NCBI RefSeq assembly: GCF_033449965.1
Contig: NZ_CP137761.1
Span: 868,001 to 932,000 of the forward strand
Source of the DNA: Bacillus sp. T3
Lineage (GTDB): Bacteria > Bacillota > Bacilli > Bacillales > Cytobacillaceae
Direction of reading: 5' to 3'
Length of the DNA: 64,000 nucleotides
The translations under genes were made by a program, and so were the position numbers. The notes under the pieces are model-generated. The model made no database searches, was not told the DNA's origin, and was given only the letters and a program-made list of their open reading frames with translations. Below are positions 9,011 through 18,784 of the stretch, in pieces (the stretch's first letter is position 1; each line of letters opens with the position of its first letter).

Positions 9011-10309
9011 ATGAAAGCTATCTCAGTAGGATTACTAGGTTTAGGTACGGTTGGTTCTGGTGTCGTTACGATTATCGAGAACCATCAAGATAAATTAATG
9101 CATCAAGTTGGATGTCCAATAAAGGTGAAAAAAATCCTTGTTAATGATATAAATAAGCCAAGAGCAGTGGAAGTATCCAGAGAATTATTAACCACCAATG
9201 AAGCCGATATTTTAGATGATCCAGATATTGACGTTGTGATTGAAGTCATGGGCGGGGTCGCAAAAACAAGAGAATATCTCCTTGAAGCTCTTAGGAAAAA
9301 GAAACATGTTGTAACAGCTAATAAAGATTTGATGGCTGTTTACGGTACAGAGTTACATACAGTTGCGGCTGAAAATGGCTGTGATTTATTTTATGAAGCA
9401 AGTGTTGCCGGCGGAATTCCAATTCTTCGTAGCTTAGTAGATGGACTTGCTTCAGATCGGATTACCAAAATGATGGGAATCGTCAATGGAACGACAAACT
9501 TCATTTTAACCAAAATGACTAAGCAAGGTGTTGCCTATCAAGAAGTATTAAAGGAAGCACAGGAACTAGGATATGCTGAGTCCGATCCGACTTCAGATGT
9601 AGAAGGCTTAGACGCTGCCCGCAAAATGACGATTTTAGCTACATTAGGCTTTTCGATGAAAGTAGATCTTGATGATGTAAAAGTCACCGGAATTACGCAA
9701 ATTACAGAGGATGACTTAAAATATGCTAAGCAGCTAGGCTATACGATGAAGTTACTTGGGATCGCTCGTCGTGATGGTGAAAAGGTAGATGTTAGCGTTC
9801 AGCCAACATTATTACCTGATACACACCCGCTTGCATCTGTAAATGACGAGTACAACGCCGTCTATGTTTTTGGGGAAGCTGTTGGGGAAACGATGTTCTA
9901 CGGACCTGGTGCAGGTAGCTTGCCAACTGCCACTTCAGTCGTGTCTGACGTTGTGGGTGTCGTCAAAAATATGCGTCTCGGTGTTAATGGCCGAAGTGCA
10001 GTTACACCGCAATTTCCAAAGAATTTAAAAAGCTCAGACGAAATATTTTCAAAATATTTCTTGCGTTTGCACGTATATGATGAAGTTGGCGCATTTGCTG
10101 ACATTACTGGAATTTTTTCAAAACATCGAGTTAGCTTTGAGAAGATTCTTCAAATGCCGTTAAAGCGTAAAGAGCTTGCGGAAATTGTTCTTGTAACACA
10201 CCATGCAAGTTTAAAAGACTATGAGGAAATCCTAAATGAATTAAAAGATTTACACGCTGTGAAGGAAATCAAAAGTTCATATCGTGTGGAAAGAGGCGAA
10301 AGAGCATGA
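9011..10309 (+). CDS. hom: Homoserine dehydrogenase
   Basis: Reduces aspartate semialdehyde to homoserine, the branch point to threonine and methionine. The NAD(P) site is GLLGLGTVGSGVV; catalytic-domain motifs are VTANKDLMA, MGIVNGTTNFIL and YAESDPTSDVEGLDA; a C-terminal ACT domain (about residues 350-430) would bind threonine for feedback inhibition. The start at 9011 follows CAGGGGG; the earlier ATG at 8972 adds 13 non-family residues. The 3' end overlaps thrC by ATGA, so the two are translationally coupled. No T-box was found in the 170-bp leader. Confidence 0.95.
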   Translation: MKAISVGLLGLGTVGSGVVTIIENHQDKLMHQVGCPIKVKKILVNDINKPRAVEVSRELLTTNEADILDDPDIDVVIEVMGGVAKTREYLLEALRKKKHVVTANKDLMAVYGTELHTVAAENGCDLFYEASVAGGIPILRSLVDGLASDRITKMMGIVNGTTNFILTKMTKQGVAYQEVLKEAQELGYAESDPTSDVEGLDAARKMTILATLGFSMKVDLDDVKVTGITQITEDDLKYAKQLGYTMKLLGIARRDGEKVDVSVQPTLLPDTHPLASVNDEYNAVYVFGEAVGETMFYGPGAGSLPTATSVVSDVVGVVKNMRLGVNGRSAVTPQFPKNLKSSDEIFSKYFLRLHVYDEVGAFADITGIFSKHRVSFEKILQMPLKRKELAEIVLVTHHASLKDYEEILNELKDLHAVKEIKSSYRVERGERA

Positions 10310-11368
10310 GATGGAAAGGCTTAATTGAAGAATACAAAGAATTTTTACCCGTTACCGAAAATACACCAGCATTAACGCTTAATGAAGGGAATACTCCACT
10401 TATTAAGCTTGAGAAGATTTCTGAGGAATTGGGAATTAACCTATATGTAAAAACTGAGGGGGCAAACCCAACTGGATCATTTAAGGATCGCGGAATGGTG
10501 TTTGCTGTTGCGAAAGCAAAGGAAGCAGGGGCAGACACTGTAATTTGTGCATCAACAGGAAATACATCTGCAGCAGCAGCAGCCTATGCAACTCGCGCAG
10601 GAATGAAATGTATTGTAGTTATTCCTGAAGGAAAAATTGCTCTTGGAAAGCTAGCACAAGCTGTTATGTACGGGGCAGAAATCGTTTCAATCGAAGGAAA
10701 CTTTGACCAAGCGTTAGCTATGGTTCGCAAAATTAGTGAAACAGAGCCAGTCGCACTCGTAAACTCTGTTAATCCATATCGACTTGAAGGACAAAAAACA
10801 GGGGCATTTGAAATTTGTGATCAGCTTGGTGAAGCTCCTGGACATTTTAGCTATTCCAGTTGGAAATGCAGGAAATATTAGTGCCTACTGGAAAGGCTTT
10901 AAAGAATATCATGAGAAAAAAGGTCATAAACTACCAAAAATGTTTGGCTTTGAAGCGGCTGGTGCGGCAGCCATTGTTCATAATCGCGTATTTGAAAACC
11001 CTGAAACCATTGCCACGGCAATCCGAATCGGAAATCCGGCGAGCTGGGAATTAGCGGTCAATGCTGGAAAAGAATCAAATGGTTTAATCGATGAGGTAAC
11101 CGATGAAGAAATTCTTGCCGCATACCGTAAAATTGCTGCAACTGAAGGGGTATTTGCGGAGCCTGGTTCTGCTGCTTCAATCGCAGGTGTCTATAAAAAG
11201 GTACAGCAAGGTGAGATTCCTAAAGGATCGACGGTTGTTGCCATCCTTACTGGAAACGGCTTAAAAGACCCAGATACAGCAATTTCTGCAAGTCCAATCA
11301 AACCAGTATCGTTACCAAACGATGAAAAAGCTGTTGCGGACTATATTAAGGGAGTTGTCCATCAATGA
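10306..11368 (+). CDS. thrC: Threonine synthase, frameshifted at 10837-10841
   Basis: PLP enzyme converting O-phosphohomoserine to threonine. The first frame carries the PLP lysine region (NPTGSFKDRGM) and STGNTSAAAA; the second resumes with ILAIPVGNAGNISAYWKGF and continues to the end. The frames join perfectly if one base is removed from CCTGG at 10837-10841 (QLGEAP-DILAIPVGNAGN). Both halves are fully conserved, which argues for a one-base sequence error rather than decay. It overlaps hom and thrB by ATGA at each end. The corrected length is about 353 aa, normal for Bacillus ThrC. Confidence 0.92.
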
Positions 11369-12288
11369 GTGAGGACGGGATGTTTGTTATCAAAGTGCCT
11401 GGCAGTTCGGCAAATCTAGGACCTGGATTTGATTCCATCGGCTTAGCTGTAAATCTTTACCTAACCATTAAGGCAGAGAAGAGCGAGGCTTGGGAAGTGA
11501 TTCCAGAGAGCCCGGAGCTAGCGGAATTCCCAGCAGATGAGAATAATTTTATTTGTAAAACTGCGATTCAGACAGCGTCCTTATATGACAAAAAAATGCC
11601 GCCTTGCACGATAAAGGTATCAAGTGACATCCCTCTGACAAGAGGATTAGGTTCAAGTGCTTCGGCAATTGTTGCCGGAATTGAATTAGCAGACTGTATG
11701 TGTGAGCTAAACTTAACGCAAGATGAAAAACTTGTCATTTCATCTCAGATGGAAGGCCATCCAGATAATGTGGGAGCTTCCATTTATGGCGGCTTGTTCA
11801 TTGGCTACCAAACAGATGAAGAAGTGTATAAAGCTGTTTTCAGAAATCTTAGTCTTGATTTAGTGGCGGTTGTACCAAAAGAGGAATTGTTAACGAAGGC
11901 GTCACGTAACGTACTGCCAGAGCAGGTACCATTTTCAGAAGGAGTCGCCTCTGGTGCAGTCGGGAACTTACTTGTTTCTTCTCTATTGTCAGGGGATTAC
12001 GAGCTTGCTGGTAAAATGATGAAAGCGGATCGCTACCACCAGCCATATCGCCGCAAGCTTGTCCCACATTTTGAACAGGTTGAAGAAACAGCTTTAAAGT
12101 CTGGTGCATTCGGTGCAGCGTTAAGTGGTGCTGGTCCTTCTATTCTGTGTTTTGCTGAAAAAGGTGCTGGTCGAGCATTAGAAGAAGCGTTAATTGAACA
12201 GTTTCCAGAAATGGACATATTGCCTTTGGAAGTTGATCAAAACGGTTCAATTGTCAGTGAATGCAAATTTGAAAAATGTGGAAAATAA
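11365..12288 (+). CDS. thrB: Homoserine kinase
   Basis: GHMP-family kinase that phosphorylates homoserine for ThrC. The N-terminal PGSSANLGPGFDSIG, the ATP loop PLTRGLGSSASA and the C-terminal GAALSGAGPS are all present. The product is 307 aa. It is the last gene of hom-thrC-thrB, ATGA-coupled to thrC, and ends at a strong bidirectional terminator. Confidence 0.96.
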   Translation: MSEDGMFVIKVPGSSANLGPGFDSIGLAVNLYLTIKAEKSEAWEVIPESPELAEFPADENNFICKTAIQTASLYDKKMPPCTIKVSSDIPLTRGLGSSASAIVAGIELADCMCELNLTQDEKLVISSQMEGHPDNVGASIYGGLFIGYQTDEEVYKAVFRNLSLDLVAVVPKEELLTKASRNVLPEQVPFSEGVASGAVGNLLVSSLLSGDYELAGKMMKADRYHQPYRRKLVPHFEQVEETALKSGAFGAALSGAGPSILCFAEKGAGRALEEALIEQFPEMDILPLEVDQNGSIVSECKFEKCGK

Positions 12289-12330
12289 AAAACAGGGCTG
12301 AATTCCTTGAAGAATTCAGCCCTGTTTTTT
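12289..12330. terminator. Bidirectional terminator between thrB and yutI
   Basis: A perfect stem AAAACAGGGCTGAATTC/GAATTCAGCCCTGTTTT is flanked by A on the left and T on the right. Confidence 0.9.
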
Positions 12331-12334
12331 GAAA

Positions 12335-12571
12335 TTAAAATACTTGTTCGACTTCCACAACGCCCGGTACTTCTTCTAATAAAGCGCGCTCGATACCAGC
12401 TTTAAGTGTGATAGTAGAGCTTGGGCAGCTGCCACAAGCACCTAATAAGCGTAATTTTACAACGCCATCTTCAACATCCACTAGTTCGCAGTCACCGCCA
12501 TCACGTAAAAGAAATGGACGTAATTTATCTAATACTTCTTGAACTTGTACTAACATATCTTGCTCAGACAT
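12335..12571 (-). CDS. yutI: NifU C-terminal-like Fe-S scaffold YutI
   Basis: A 78-aa Nfu-type protein that carries an Fe-S cluster on the motif CGSC (GACGSCPSST) and delivers it to apo-proteins. It consists only of the NifU C-terminal domain, the usual form in Bacillus. AAAGGAGTAG precedes the ATG. It lies close to other Fe-S factors (yutM, yuzD region). Confidence 0.93.
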   Translation of the reverse strand: MSEQDMLVQVQEVLDKLRPFLLRDGGDCELVDVEDGVVKLRLLGACGSCPSSTITLKAGIERALLEEVPGVVEVEQVF

Positions 12572-12708
12572 TCAATCTACTCCTTTCCTTAATCTTATTA
12601 TAATCAGAACAACCATAAAAATCTATTCCCGAAACCGTAAAACTAACATAAAAAGGTGAATAATATTAGAATATTATTATAGATAATTTATAAAAAAGGA
12701 GGGGTGGG

Positions 12709-13038
12709 ATGGATAGAGAAGGTTTGGAAATAATTGTATACGGGGCTGAGCAGGTTTGTTCCAGTTGTGTTTCGGTCCCTTCATCAAAGGAAACGATAGA
12801 ATGGTTAGAGGCTGCTATCAGCCGAAAATTTCCTAATCAGCATTTTGAACTCTCCTATGTGGATATTTTTAATCCACCAAGTGGAGATCGGGTAAAGATG
12901 GATTTTGCACAGAAGGTCATCGACGAGGATTTATTTTATCCTGTTGTTGTGATCAACGGAAACATCGTTGGTGAAGGCAGCCCAAGGCTAAAAGTGATCT
13001 TTGCGGAAATGGAGAATAATGGGTATAAGGCGGAATAA
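12709..13038 (+). CDS. yuzD: YuzD-like thioredoxin-fold protein (DUF1462)
   Basis: A 109-aa protein of the YuzD family. The N-terminal beta strand is followed by CSSC (EQVCSSCVSVPSSKE), a redox-type C-x2-C, and a cis-Pro-like YPVVVING later, which together suggest a thioredoxin fold. Function unknown. AAAGGAGGGGTGG gives a strong ribosome site. Confidence 0.85.
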   Translation: MDREGLEIIVYGAEQVCSSCVSVPSSKETIEWLEAAISRKFPNQHFELSYVDIFNPPSGDRVKMDFAQKVIDEDLFYPVVVINGNIVGEGSPRLKVIFAEMENNGYKAE

Positions 13039-13082
13039 AGGAATCGCTTGAATCGGAAATAGCTAACCGAACAACTTCTATT

Positions 13083-13117
13083 ACACAAAAAAACGCTTGG
13101 GAGATTACTTCCCAAGC
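13083..13117 (-). terminator. Terminator of yutJ
   Basis: The stem CGCTTGGGA/TCCCAAGCG is followed on the minus strand by seven T. It may also stop yuzD transcription from the other side. Confidence 0.8.
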
Positions 13118-13137
13118 GAATCTTCTTCTACATATCA

Positions 13138-14206
13138 TCATCCATTATGATACTTATAAACCCATAAAATTCCTGATTTTAACAGTCGCGCAACTCTCCC
13201 CGTAATCGGTCGATCAACAAGCATTCCGAAGCCGTGCTTTTTACCAAGCGAGCCTAGAACACCCTTTAATTTAATTTGCGGGAAGGATTCAGGCGGCTCC
13301 TCGCCATTCCAGCGATTCACTAATACTTGAACAATTTGTTCAGCCTGTCCCTCTGCGAGCTGTGCACTTGGAGCATGAGGCAGGCTGGCACAATCGCCCA
13401 AAACATAAACATGTTCATTATTAGGGATGTTGTGCTGCGGCGTCAAAATAACGCGGCCCTGATTATCTTTGTCAACATCTAGGTCTCGAACTACTTTAAC
13501 AGGCTGAATACCTGCTGTCCAAACAATCGCATCAAAATCCATTGGTGCATCATGGTTGTAGAGGACGTTTTCTTCGACTCGTGTAATATTGGCATTATTA
13601 ATGATGTCAACGCCATTTGTATCGAACCAGTTTTCAACATACGTGCTCAATTTCTCAGGGAAAGCAGATAGAATAAAATTACCACGATCGAATAGCTTTA
13701 TTTTTAAATCTTTCCTGCTTTCATTTAATTCACTCGCAAGTTCTACTCCACTTAGTCCTGCTCCAACAATGGCTACTACTGAACCCGGTGCAAGGTTGTT
13801 GAGGGCTTGGTAAGTATTTCGTGCTTTTTCAATTGTTTGAATGCTGTAAGTAAATTGATCAGCACCAGGAACATTATGGTATTTATCCTCACAGCCAAGA
13901 CCGATAATCAAGTCGTCGAAGCTAATGGAAGCTTGTTCCTCTAAAGAAATGGTTTTTTCATCGAGATTAATGGAGGTGATTTCTCCATATTGAAGTTGAA
14001 CTCTAGGATGGGAAGGAAATGGAACGCGTACATGCTGATCGGAAATGGTACCTGCTGCTAAAGCGTAAAATTCCGTTTTTAAACAATGGTAAGGACTTCT
14101 GTCTACAAGTGTAATGGAAACATCATCCTGGAAGCTGGTTTGGTAACAGACGTTGCAATATGCGCATTCCGCCATATCCGCCACCAAGAATAACAAGATT
14201 TTTCAT
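13138..14206 (-). CDS. yutJ: Type II NADH dehydrogenase-like YutJ, frameshifted at 14127-14131
   Basis: Membrane-associated FAD oxidoreductase of the NDH-2 family, B. subtilis YutJ by position. The true N-terminus (MKNLVILGGGYGGMRILQRL) starts at 14206 and carries the FAD-binding GGGYGG. The frame is lost at a CCAGG (minus strand); deleting one base restores LLPNQLP-DDVSITLVDRSPYH. The second dinucleotide fold is IVGAGLSGVELASEL and the C-terminal FAD motif is VYVLGDCAS. Corrected length is about 355 aa. Substrate and quinone use are inferred from the family. Confidence 0.88.
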
Positions 14207-14538
14207 GCATTTTTTCCCCTTTTCCCCAAAATATATAGCAGCTTCCATGAACTGCTTTCTCTATGTATCTCTATTAAAATCAAAATAAGTAAACTTTGAT
14301 GATTGAACTCTATAGATGAGAAGTTTTTTAATCACATAAAAACAGTGAAAATGCTAACTAGTTGCTAATACAAGAAACTTGTATAATTCGACAATTATAA
14401 ACACTTTTCAGTATAACGAAGTTGTCACAAAATCTCAACAATTTCCAAACGAAAACGTACCAAATCTTTTGATTAAAGGAATTGACGTTTAATATCAAGA
14501 AGAGTAGCATATGAAATTAGTAGAGAGAGGTGAGTGAC
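14207..14538. other. AT-rich divergent intergenic region yutJ-yuzB
   Basis: There is no coding sequence in this 332-bp gap. It must hold the promoters of both flanking genes. A perfect inverted repeat TATAATT-cgac-AATTATA lies at 14382-14399; its left arm could be a -10 box and the palindrome a regulator site. No match to a named operator is claimed. Confidence 0.45.
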
Positions 14539-14778
14539 TTGATTAAGCCAATGGTCGAATTTTGTATTGGTAATTTAGTAAAAGGATCTCAAGTAGCATT
14601 CGAGGCTCTTCAAAGAGACCCGAATTTAGATGTTATAGAGTATGGCTGTATGAGCTATTGTGGTATTTGTGAATCGACATTATTTGCAGTAGTGAATGGT
14701 GAAATTATTAAGGGATCTACACCAGACGAACTGGTTGAAAAAATATATCAATTCATTGAAGAAAACCCGATGTTTTAA
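14539..14778 (+). CDS. yuzB: YuzB-like protein (DUF1450)
   Basis: A 79-aa conserved protein with VEFCIGNLVKGSQ, IEYGCMSYCGIC and the terminal FIEENPMF typical of YuzB. Cys residues in CMSYCGIC suggest a metal or redox role, unproven. The TTG start at 14539 lies six bases behind GAGAGGTG and gives the family N-terminus (IKPMVEFC); GTG at 14530 overlaps that site. The stop codon is followed without gap by repeat B2. Confidence 0.87.
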   Translation: MIKPMVEFCIGNLVKGSQVAFEALQRDPNLDVIEYGCMSYCGICESTLFAVVNGEIIKGSTPDELVEKIYQFIEENPMF

Positions 14779-15030
14779 CGAAAAGCGGAAGCGGCTTGCT
14801 CAGCCCCGACAAGCACAAGAAAAGCTGGCTGAAAGGTCGTAATTTGACCTTTTGGACAGATTGGCTCGTGACCTCGAGAGGCTAGCCGCTGGAGCTAGAC
14901 AAAACGAAAAGCGGAAGCGGCTTGCTCAGCCCCGACAAGCACAAGAAAAGCTGGCTGAAAGGTCGTAATTTGACCTTTTGGACAGATTGGCTTGTGACCT
15001 CGAGGGGCTAGCCGCTGGAGCTAGACAAAA
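14779..15030. repeat. Two tandem copies of repeat family B (B2, B3)
   Basis: Two 126-bp units (14779-14904 and 14905-15030) in direct tandem differ at about two positions. A third unit breaks off after about 20 bp (CGAAAAGTGAAGGCGG at 15031). Each unit contains AAAGGTC/GACCTTT and an outer stem GCGGC...GCCGC. Confidence 0.9.
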
Positions 15031-15137
15031 CGAAAAGTGAAGGCGGTTTGAAAAAATTAGGCAATCACATTAGTTGAGTCATCTATTGTTAGTGTATATA
15101 CTGTTAATAAAAGTGTTCCGAGAAAGGTGTGAAAAGG

Positions 15138-15500
15138 ATGGAACAAATTATCACCATTACTGAAGCAGCAGCACTTCAAATTAAAGATATGATGAAACAA
15201 AATGATGAGGACGGAGCGTTTTTACGTGTTGGAGTTCAAGGCGGAGGCTGTAGCGGTCTTTCTTATGGAATGGGATTTGATCATGAAATAAGCGATACAG
15301 ATACGAAGCTGGAACAACATGGCATCACTGTTCTCATTGATGCAGAAAGCGAGCCTATTCTCAAAGGCACAGTGATTGATTTTAAAGAATCAATGATGGG
15401 TGGCGGCTTCACGATCGATAACCCAAATGCCATTGCATCTTGCGGATGTGGATCATCGTTCCGTACAGCAACAAACGAAGGTAAACCTGAAGAGTGTTAA
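15138..15500 (+). CDS. yutM: A-type Fe-S carrier YutM (HesB/IscA/ErpA family)
   Basis: A 120-aa A-type carrier that passes Fe-S clusters to target enzymes. The three cluster cysteines are visible: GGGCSGLSY and the C-terminal SCGCGSSF. The C-terminus NEGKPEEC is family-typical. ATG 15138 is chosen with AAAGGTG upstream; GTG at 15129 is an alternative. It stands downstream of the B2/B3 repeats and is followed by a terminator. Confidence 0.93.
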   Translation: MEQIITITEAAALQIKDMMKQNDEDGAFLRVGVQGGGCSGLSYGMGFDHEISDTDTKLEQHGITVLIDAESEPILKGTVIDFKESMMGGGFTIDNPNAIASCGCGSSFRTATNEGKPEEC

Positions 15501-15506
15501 TATAAA

Positions 15507-15540
15507 AAAGCAAAGTGGAATTTTCCACTTTGCTTTTCTT
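15507..15540 (+). terminator. Terminator of yutM
   Basis: The stem AAAGCAAAGTGGAA/TTCCACTTTGCTTTT is followed by CTTTTTT. Confidence 0.88.
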
Positions 15541-15577
15541 TTTTAAAAGTAAAGAAAGTATAAAATTTTGATGGGTG

Positions 15578-15824
15578 GTCTAGCTCCAGGCGCCATCGGC
15601 TCGAGGTCACAAGTCTGTCTAGCTGCAGCGGCTAGGGGCTCGGGGTCATAAGCCAATCCAGCCAGAAGGTCAAAAAGCAACCTTCCGACTGGCTCGTCTT
15701 ATGCCTGTCGCCCCTGTGCAAGCCGCCTCCGCCTTTCGAACAATCCGTCCAAAAGGTCAAAGAACAACCTTTCGGCCGGCTCGTCTTGTGCTTGTCGCCT
15801 AAGGCTAAGCGCCTTCCGCTTTTC
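15578..15824. repeat. Nested repeat family B (B4: one copy inside another)
   Basis: An outer copy starts at 15578 (GTCTAGCTCC), is interrupted at about 15617 by a complete inner copy (15617-15739, GTCTAGCTGC to GCCTTTCGA), then resumes and ends with GCCTTCCGCTTTTC at 15824. It lies between the convergent genes yutM and yumC, four bases from the yumC stop. Confidence 0.8.
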
Positions 15825-15828
15825 TTCT

Positions 15829-16824
15829 TTATTTAAACATTGAAGAACTGTGCATTGGTTGGATTTTTGATTTTGGATCAATGTAATGTTTTGCCATGCT
15901 TACCGCGATTGGTGCCTCGCCAAAACCACAGGCAATCAGCTTAACTTTTCCATCATAAGTACAAATATCGCCAGCTGCAAAAATGCCAGGGATGTTTGTT
16001 TCCATTTTAGAGTTTACGACAATCGAGTTTTTTTCAATTTTAAGTCCCCATTCTTTAATTGGACCTAAAGAAGAGACAAAACCGTAGTTGACAATTACGG
16101 CATCGACATCAATATTTTCCAATTTCTCATCATTTACATTTTTTATTACGACTTGCTTAATACCGGCCTCATTTCCGATTAAATCTGCCGGAACAAAAGG
16201 AGTTTTAACATCAGTATTTGAGTTTTGAAGGTTTTCAACACTATGCTCGTGTGCTCTGAATTTATCGCGACGATGAATGATGGTTACTTTCTCTGCAATT
16301 GGCTCTAACATTAGGGTCCAGTCGACTGCAGAGTCGCCCCCACCAAATACTACGACCTTTTTACCTGCGAATTGGTTAAGATCATCAATAAAATAATGAA
16401 GATTTTTGGCTTCATATTGAGCCGCACTTTCTAATTCTAAGCGACGTGGCTGGAAGGCGCCGTTCCCAGCTGTAATAATGACAGTTTTTGTAAAATGCAC
16501 TTCTTTGTCGGTTGTTAATTTAAACGTGCCATTTTCTTGTTTTTCTACTTTTTCAACGGCTTGCTCAAGTACAACAGTTGGCTTAAATTTAGTTATTTGC
16601 TCTTTTAGGTTGTTTACAAGCTCTTGTGCCCGAACCTTAGGAAAGCCTGCTACATCATATATGTATTTTTCGGGATAAAGCGCGGCTAATTGACCGCCAA
16701 GTTGTGGTAAGCTTTCAATAACCTTCACACTTGCCTGTCTCATTCCACCATAGAAAGCGGTGAACAATCCAATTGGACCCCCGCCAATGATGGTAATGTC
16801 ATAAACTTGCTGATCTTCCTTCAC
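15829..16824 (-). CDS. yumC: Ferredoxin/flavodoxin-NADP(+) reductase YumC
   Basis: Homodimeric thioredoxin-reductase-like FNR that supplies NADPH electrons to ferredoxin or flavodoxin. The FAD site is IIGGGPIGLFTAFYGGM, the NADPH site is VFGGGDSAVDW, and FAAGDICTYDG follows; the TrxR redox CxxC is absent, as expected for this class. GTG at 16824 has GGGGGG seven bases upstream and gives 331 aa; the ATG at 16854 is less likely. It is divergent from yumB. Confidence 0.93.
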   Translation of the reverse strand: MKEDQQVYDITIIGGGPIGLFTAFYGGMRQASVKVIESLPQLGGQLAALYPEKYIYDVAGFPKVRAQELVNNLKEQITKFKPTVVLEQAVEKVEKQENGTFKLTTDKEVHFTKTVIITAGNGAFQPRRLELESAAQYEAKNLHYFIDDLNQFAGKKVVVFGGGDSAVDWTLMLEPIAEKVTIIHRRDKFRAHEHSVENLQNSNTDVKTPFVPADLIGNEAGIKQVVIKNVNDEKLENIDVDAVIVNYGFVSSLGPIKEWGLKIEKNSIVVNSKMETNIPGIFAAGDICTYDGKVKLIACGFGEAPIAVSMAKHYIDPKSKIQPMHSSSMFK

Positions 16825-17143
16825 GCGATAACCCCCCAACAAATGTGCTTGCATTTATTTAATTTATAATACCATAAATTGTTTAAATTGCTCTAAGAAT
16901 AGGGGTAAATATTATTAGAAAATTGAAAATTTAACAAAGTAGGCTTTTCGTGCTTGAAAATGAATTGTAAATGGAATATTATAATCTTGGAATTATGTTA
17001 ATTTTTTGTGACGATTTTTTAACGATTTTTTGTCTATGAAAGTGAAGTATCTCACAAACTTCTCTAGGATATAGAAATAATCAGCATCCAACAGATAAAA
17101 AGAATGGATTTTTAAAAATAAGAAAAAAGGTGGATGGATTACT
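16825..17143. other. Intergenic region yumC-yumB
   Basis: 319 bp without genes, AT-rich. TATAAT at 16980-16985 could be a -10 box. ACGATTTTTT occurs twice, 11 bp apart (17011 and 17022), a possible helically phased site upstream of yumB. Nothing else is recognised. Confidence 0.4.
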
Positions 17144-18360
17144 TTGAGTAAGCCGAAAATAGTTGTTTTAGGGGCTGGCTATGGCGGCCTAATGACTGTT
17201 ACAAGATTGCAAAAAATGGTAGGTGTAAATGAAGCTGATATCACATTGGTAAATAAAAATGATTACCACTATGAAACAACTTGGCTTCACGAGGCATCAG
17301 CGGGAACGCTTCATCATGACCGTGTTCGCTATCCAATCAGTAATGTTATTGATCGTAGCAAAGTAGAATTTGTTCAAGATTGTGCGATTGAAATTAAGAC
17401 CGCTGAAAAGAAAGTGATTTTGGAGAACGGTGAACTAAATTATGATTATCTAGTTATCGCACTTGGCGGGGAATCTGAAACATTTGGTATCAAAGGCTTG
17501 AAAGAGTATGCTTTCTCTATTGTAAACGTAAATGCAGCTCGACAAATTCGCGAACACATCGAACTACAATTTGCAACTTACCAAAATGAAGAGGAAAAGA
17601 AGGATGATCGACTAACGATCGTTGTTGGTGGTGCTGGTTTCACTGGTATCGAATTCCTTGGTGAAATGGGAAATCGTATTCCAGAATTATGCAGAGAGTA
17701 CGATGTAGATAAAAGTAAAGTAAGACTTATTTGTGTTGAGGCTGCACCAATGGTTCTTCCAGGATTTGATCCTGAGCTAGTTAACTACGCTGTGGCTCAA
17801 TTAGAGAAAAAGGGGTAGAGTTCCGCATCGGAACAGCCATTAAAGAATGTACACCAGAAGGAATTATTGTAGCTAAAGGTGAAGATCAGGTTGAGGAAAT
17901 TAAAGCAGGGACTGTTGTTTGGGCAGCTGGCGTTAGAGGAAACTCAATCATTGAAAAATCTGGAATTGAAGCAATGCGTGGACGTGTTAAGATTCAAGCA
18001 GATTTAAGAGTACCTGGAAGTGACAATGTATTTGTAATCGGTGACTGCTCACTAATGATTAATGAAGATATTAATCGTCCATACCCACCAACTGCACAAA
18101 TTGCGATGCAGCAAGGGGAATGCTTGGCTAGAAACCTAACAGCATTAATCAGAGGTAAGGGTGAACTTGAAACATTTAAGTTTGATAATAAAGGTGCTGT
18201 TTGTTCCCTTGGTCACGATGATGCAATTGGTTTAGTATTCGGAAAGAAAGTGGTTGGAGCGAAAGCTTCTTTCATGAAAAAAATGGTTGATAACCGTGCG
18301 TTATTGCTTATCGGTGGCGCTTCACTCGTCATGAAAAAAGGTAAATTTAACGTACTATAA
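17144..18360 (+). CDS. yumB: Type II NADH dehydrogenase YumB-like, frameshifted in a G-run
   Basis: Membrane-peripheral NADH:quinone oxidoreductase of the NDH-2 family, about 405 aa after correction. The FAD motif is VVLGAGYGGLM, the NADH motif is IVVGGAGFTGIEFLGEM and the C-terminal FAD loop is NVFVIGDCSL. The frame stops at 17817 because GGGG at 17812-17815 should be five G (EKKG-VEFRIGTAIKE); coding continues without a break to 18360. The TTG start follows AAAGGTGG. Paralogous to yutJ in the same window. Confidence 0.9.
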
Positions 18361-18377
18361 TAACTTATCATATATAA

Positions 18378-18423
18378 AGACAATCCATCGCTATCGAATC
18401 CAATAGCAGGGTTGTCTTTTTAT
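18378..18423 (+). terminator. Terminator of yumB
   Basis: AAGACAATCC pairs with GGGTTGTCTT around a long loop, followed by TTTTT. Confidence 0.65.
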
Positions 18424-18446
18424 CTTTGGCTGTGTTGAATTTGTCT

Positions 18447-18573
18447 GTTGATTTCCGCTACAGGTACTCCCTTTCCGCGGGGAGTCTGGGAGCCTCCTCG
18501 GCGCTTTAGCGCCTGTGGGGTCTCCCGTGACACCTTCTCCCGCAGGAGTCTCGTACCTTTCGCTCCAATCAAC
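18447..18573. repeat. Dispersed repeat family A, copy A2
   Basis: The ends are GTTGATTTCCGCT and CGCTCCAATCAAC. The inner stem here is GGGAGcc...ggtCTCCC with tip GGCGC-ttta-GCGCC, where the other full copies have GTGAG/CTCAC. Confidence 0.85.
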
Positions 18574-18784
18574 AGAGTGCTCAAAAATCAACACTGTTCT
18601 TTAACACAGCCTTATTTTTTAATTATGTCCTAACAGCCTTTCTATTAATAGAAGAATCTATCAGAAATATTAACTGAAAAATGAAAAAAAGGTCGAAATA
18701 GCGGCGAGAAAAAAGACGAATCCATTGACTACCTCTGACAAGTTCAGTACACTTTAAAATGAAGTGTTAGGGGGAGGGAGCTTG

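Noticed and set aside
10306..11368. Threonine auxotrophy through a thrC pseudogene
   Set aside because: Both halves are fully conserved and the lesion belongs to the CCWGG class seen in many essential-type genes, so a sequence artefact is far more likely.
15578..15824. Insertion sequence remnant with transposase
   Set aside because: No transposase-like coding sequence and the elements are too short; they are structured non-coding repeats.
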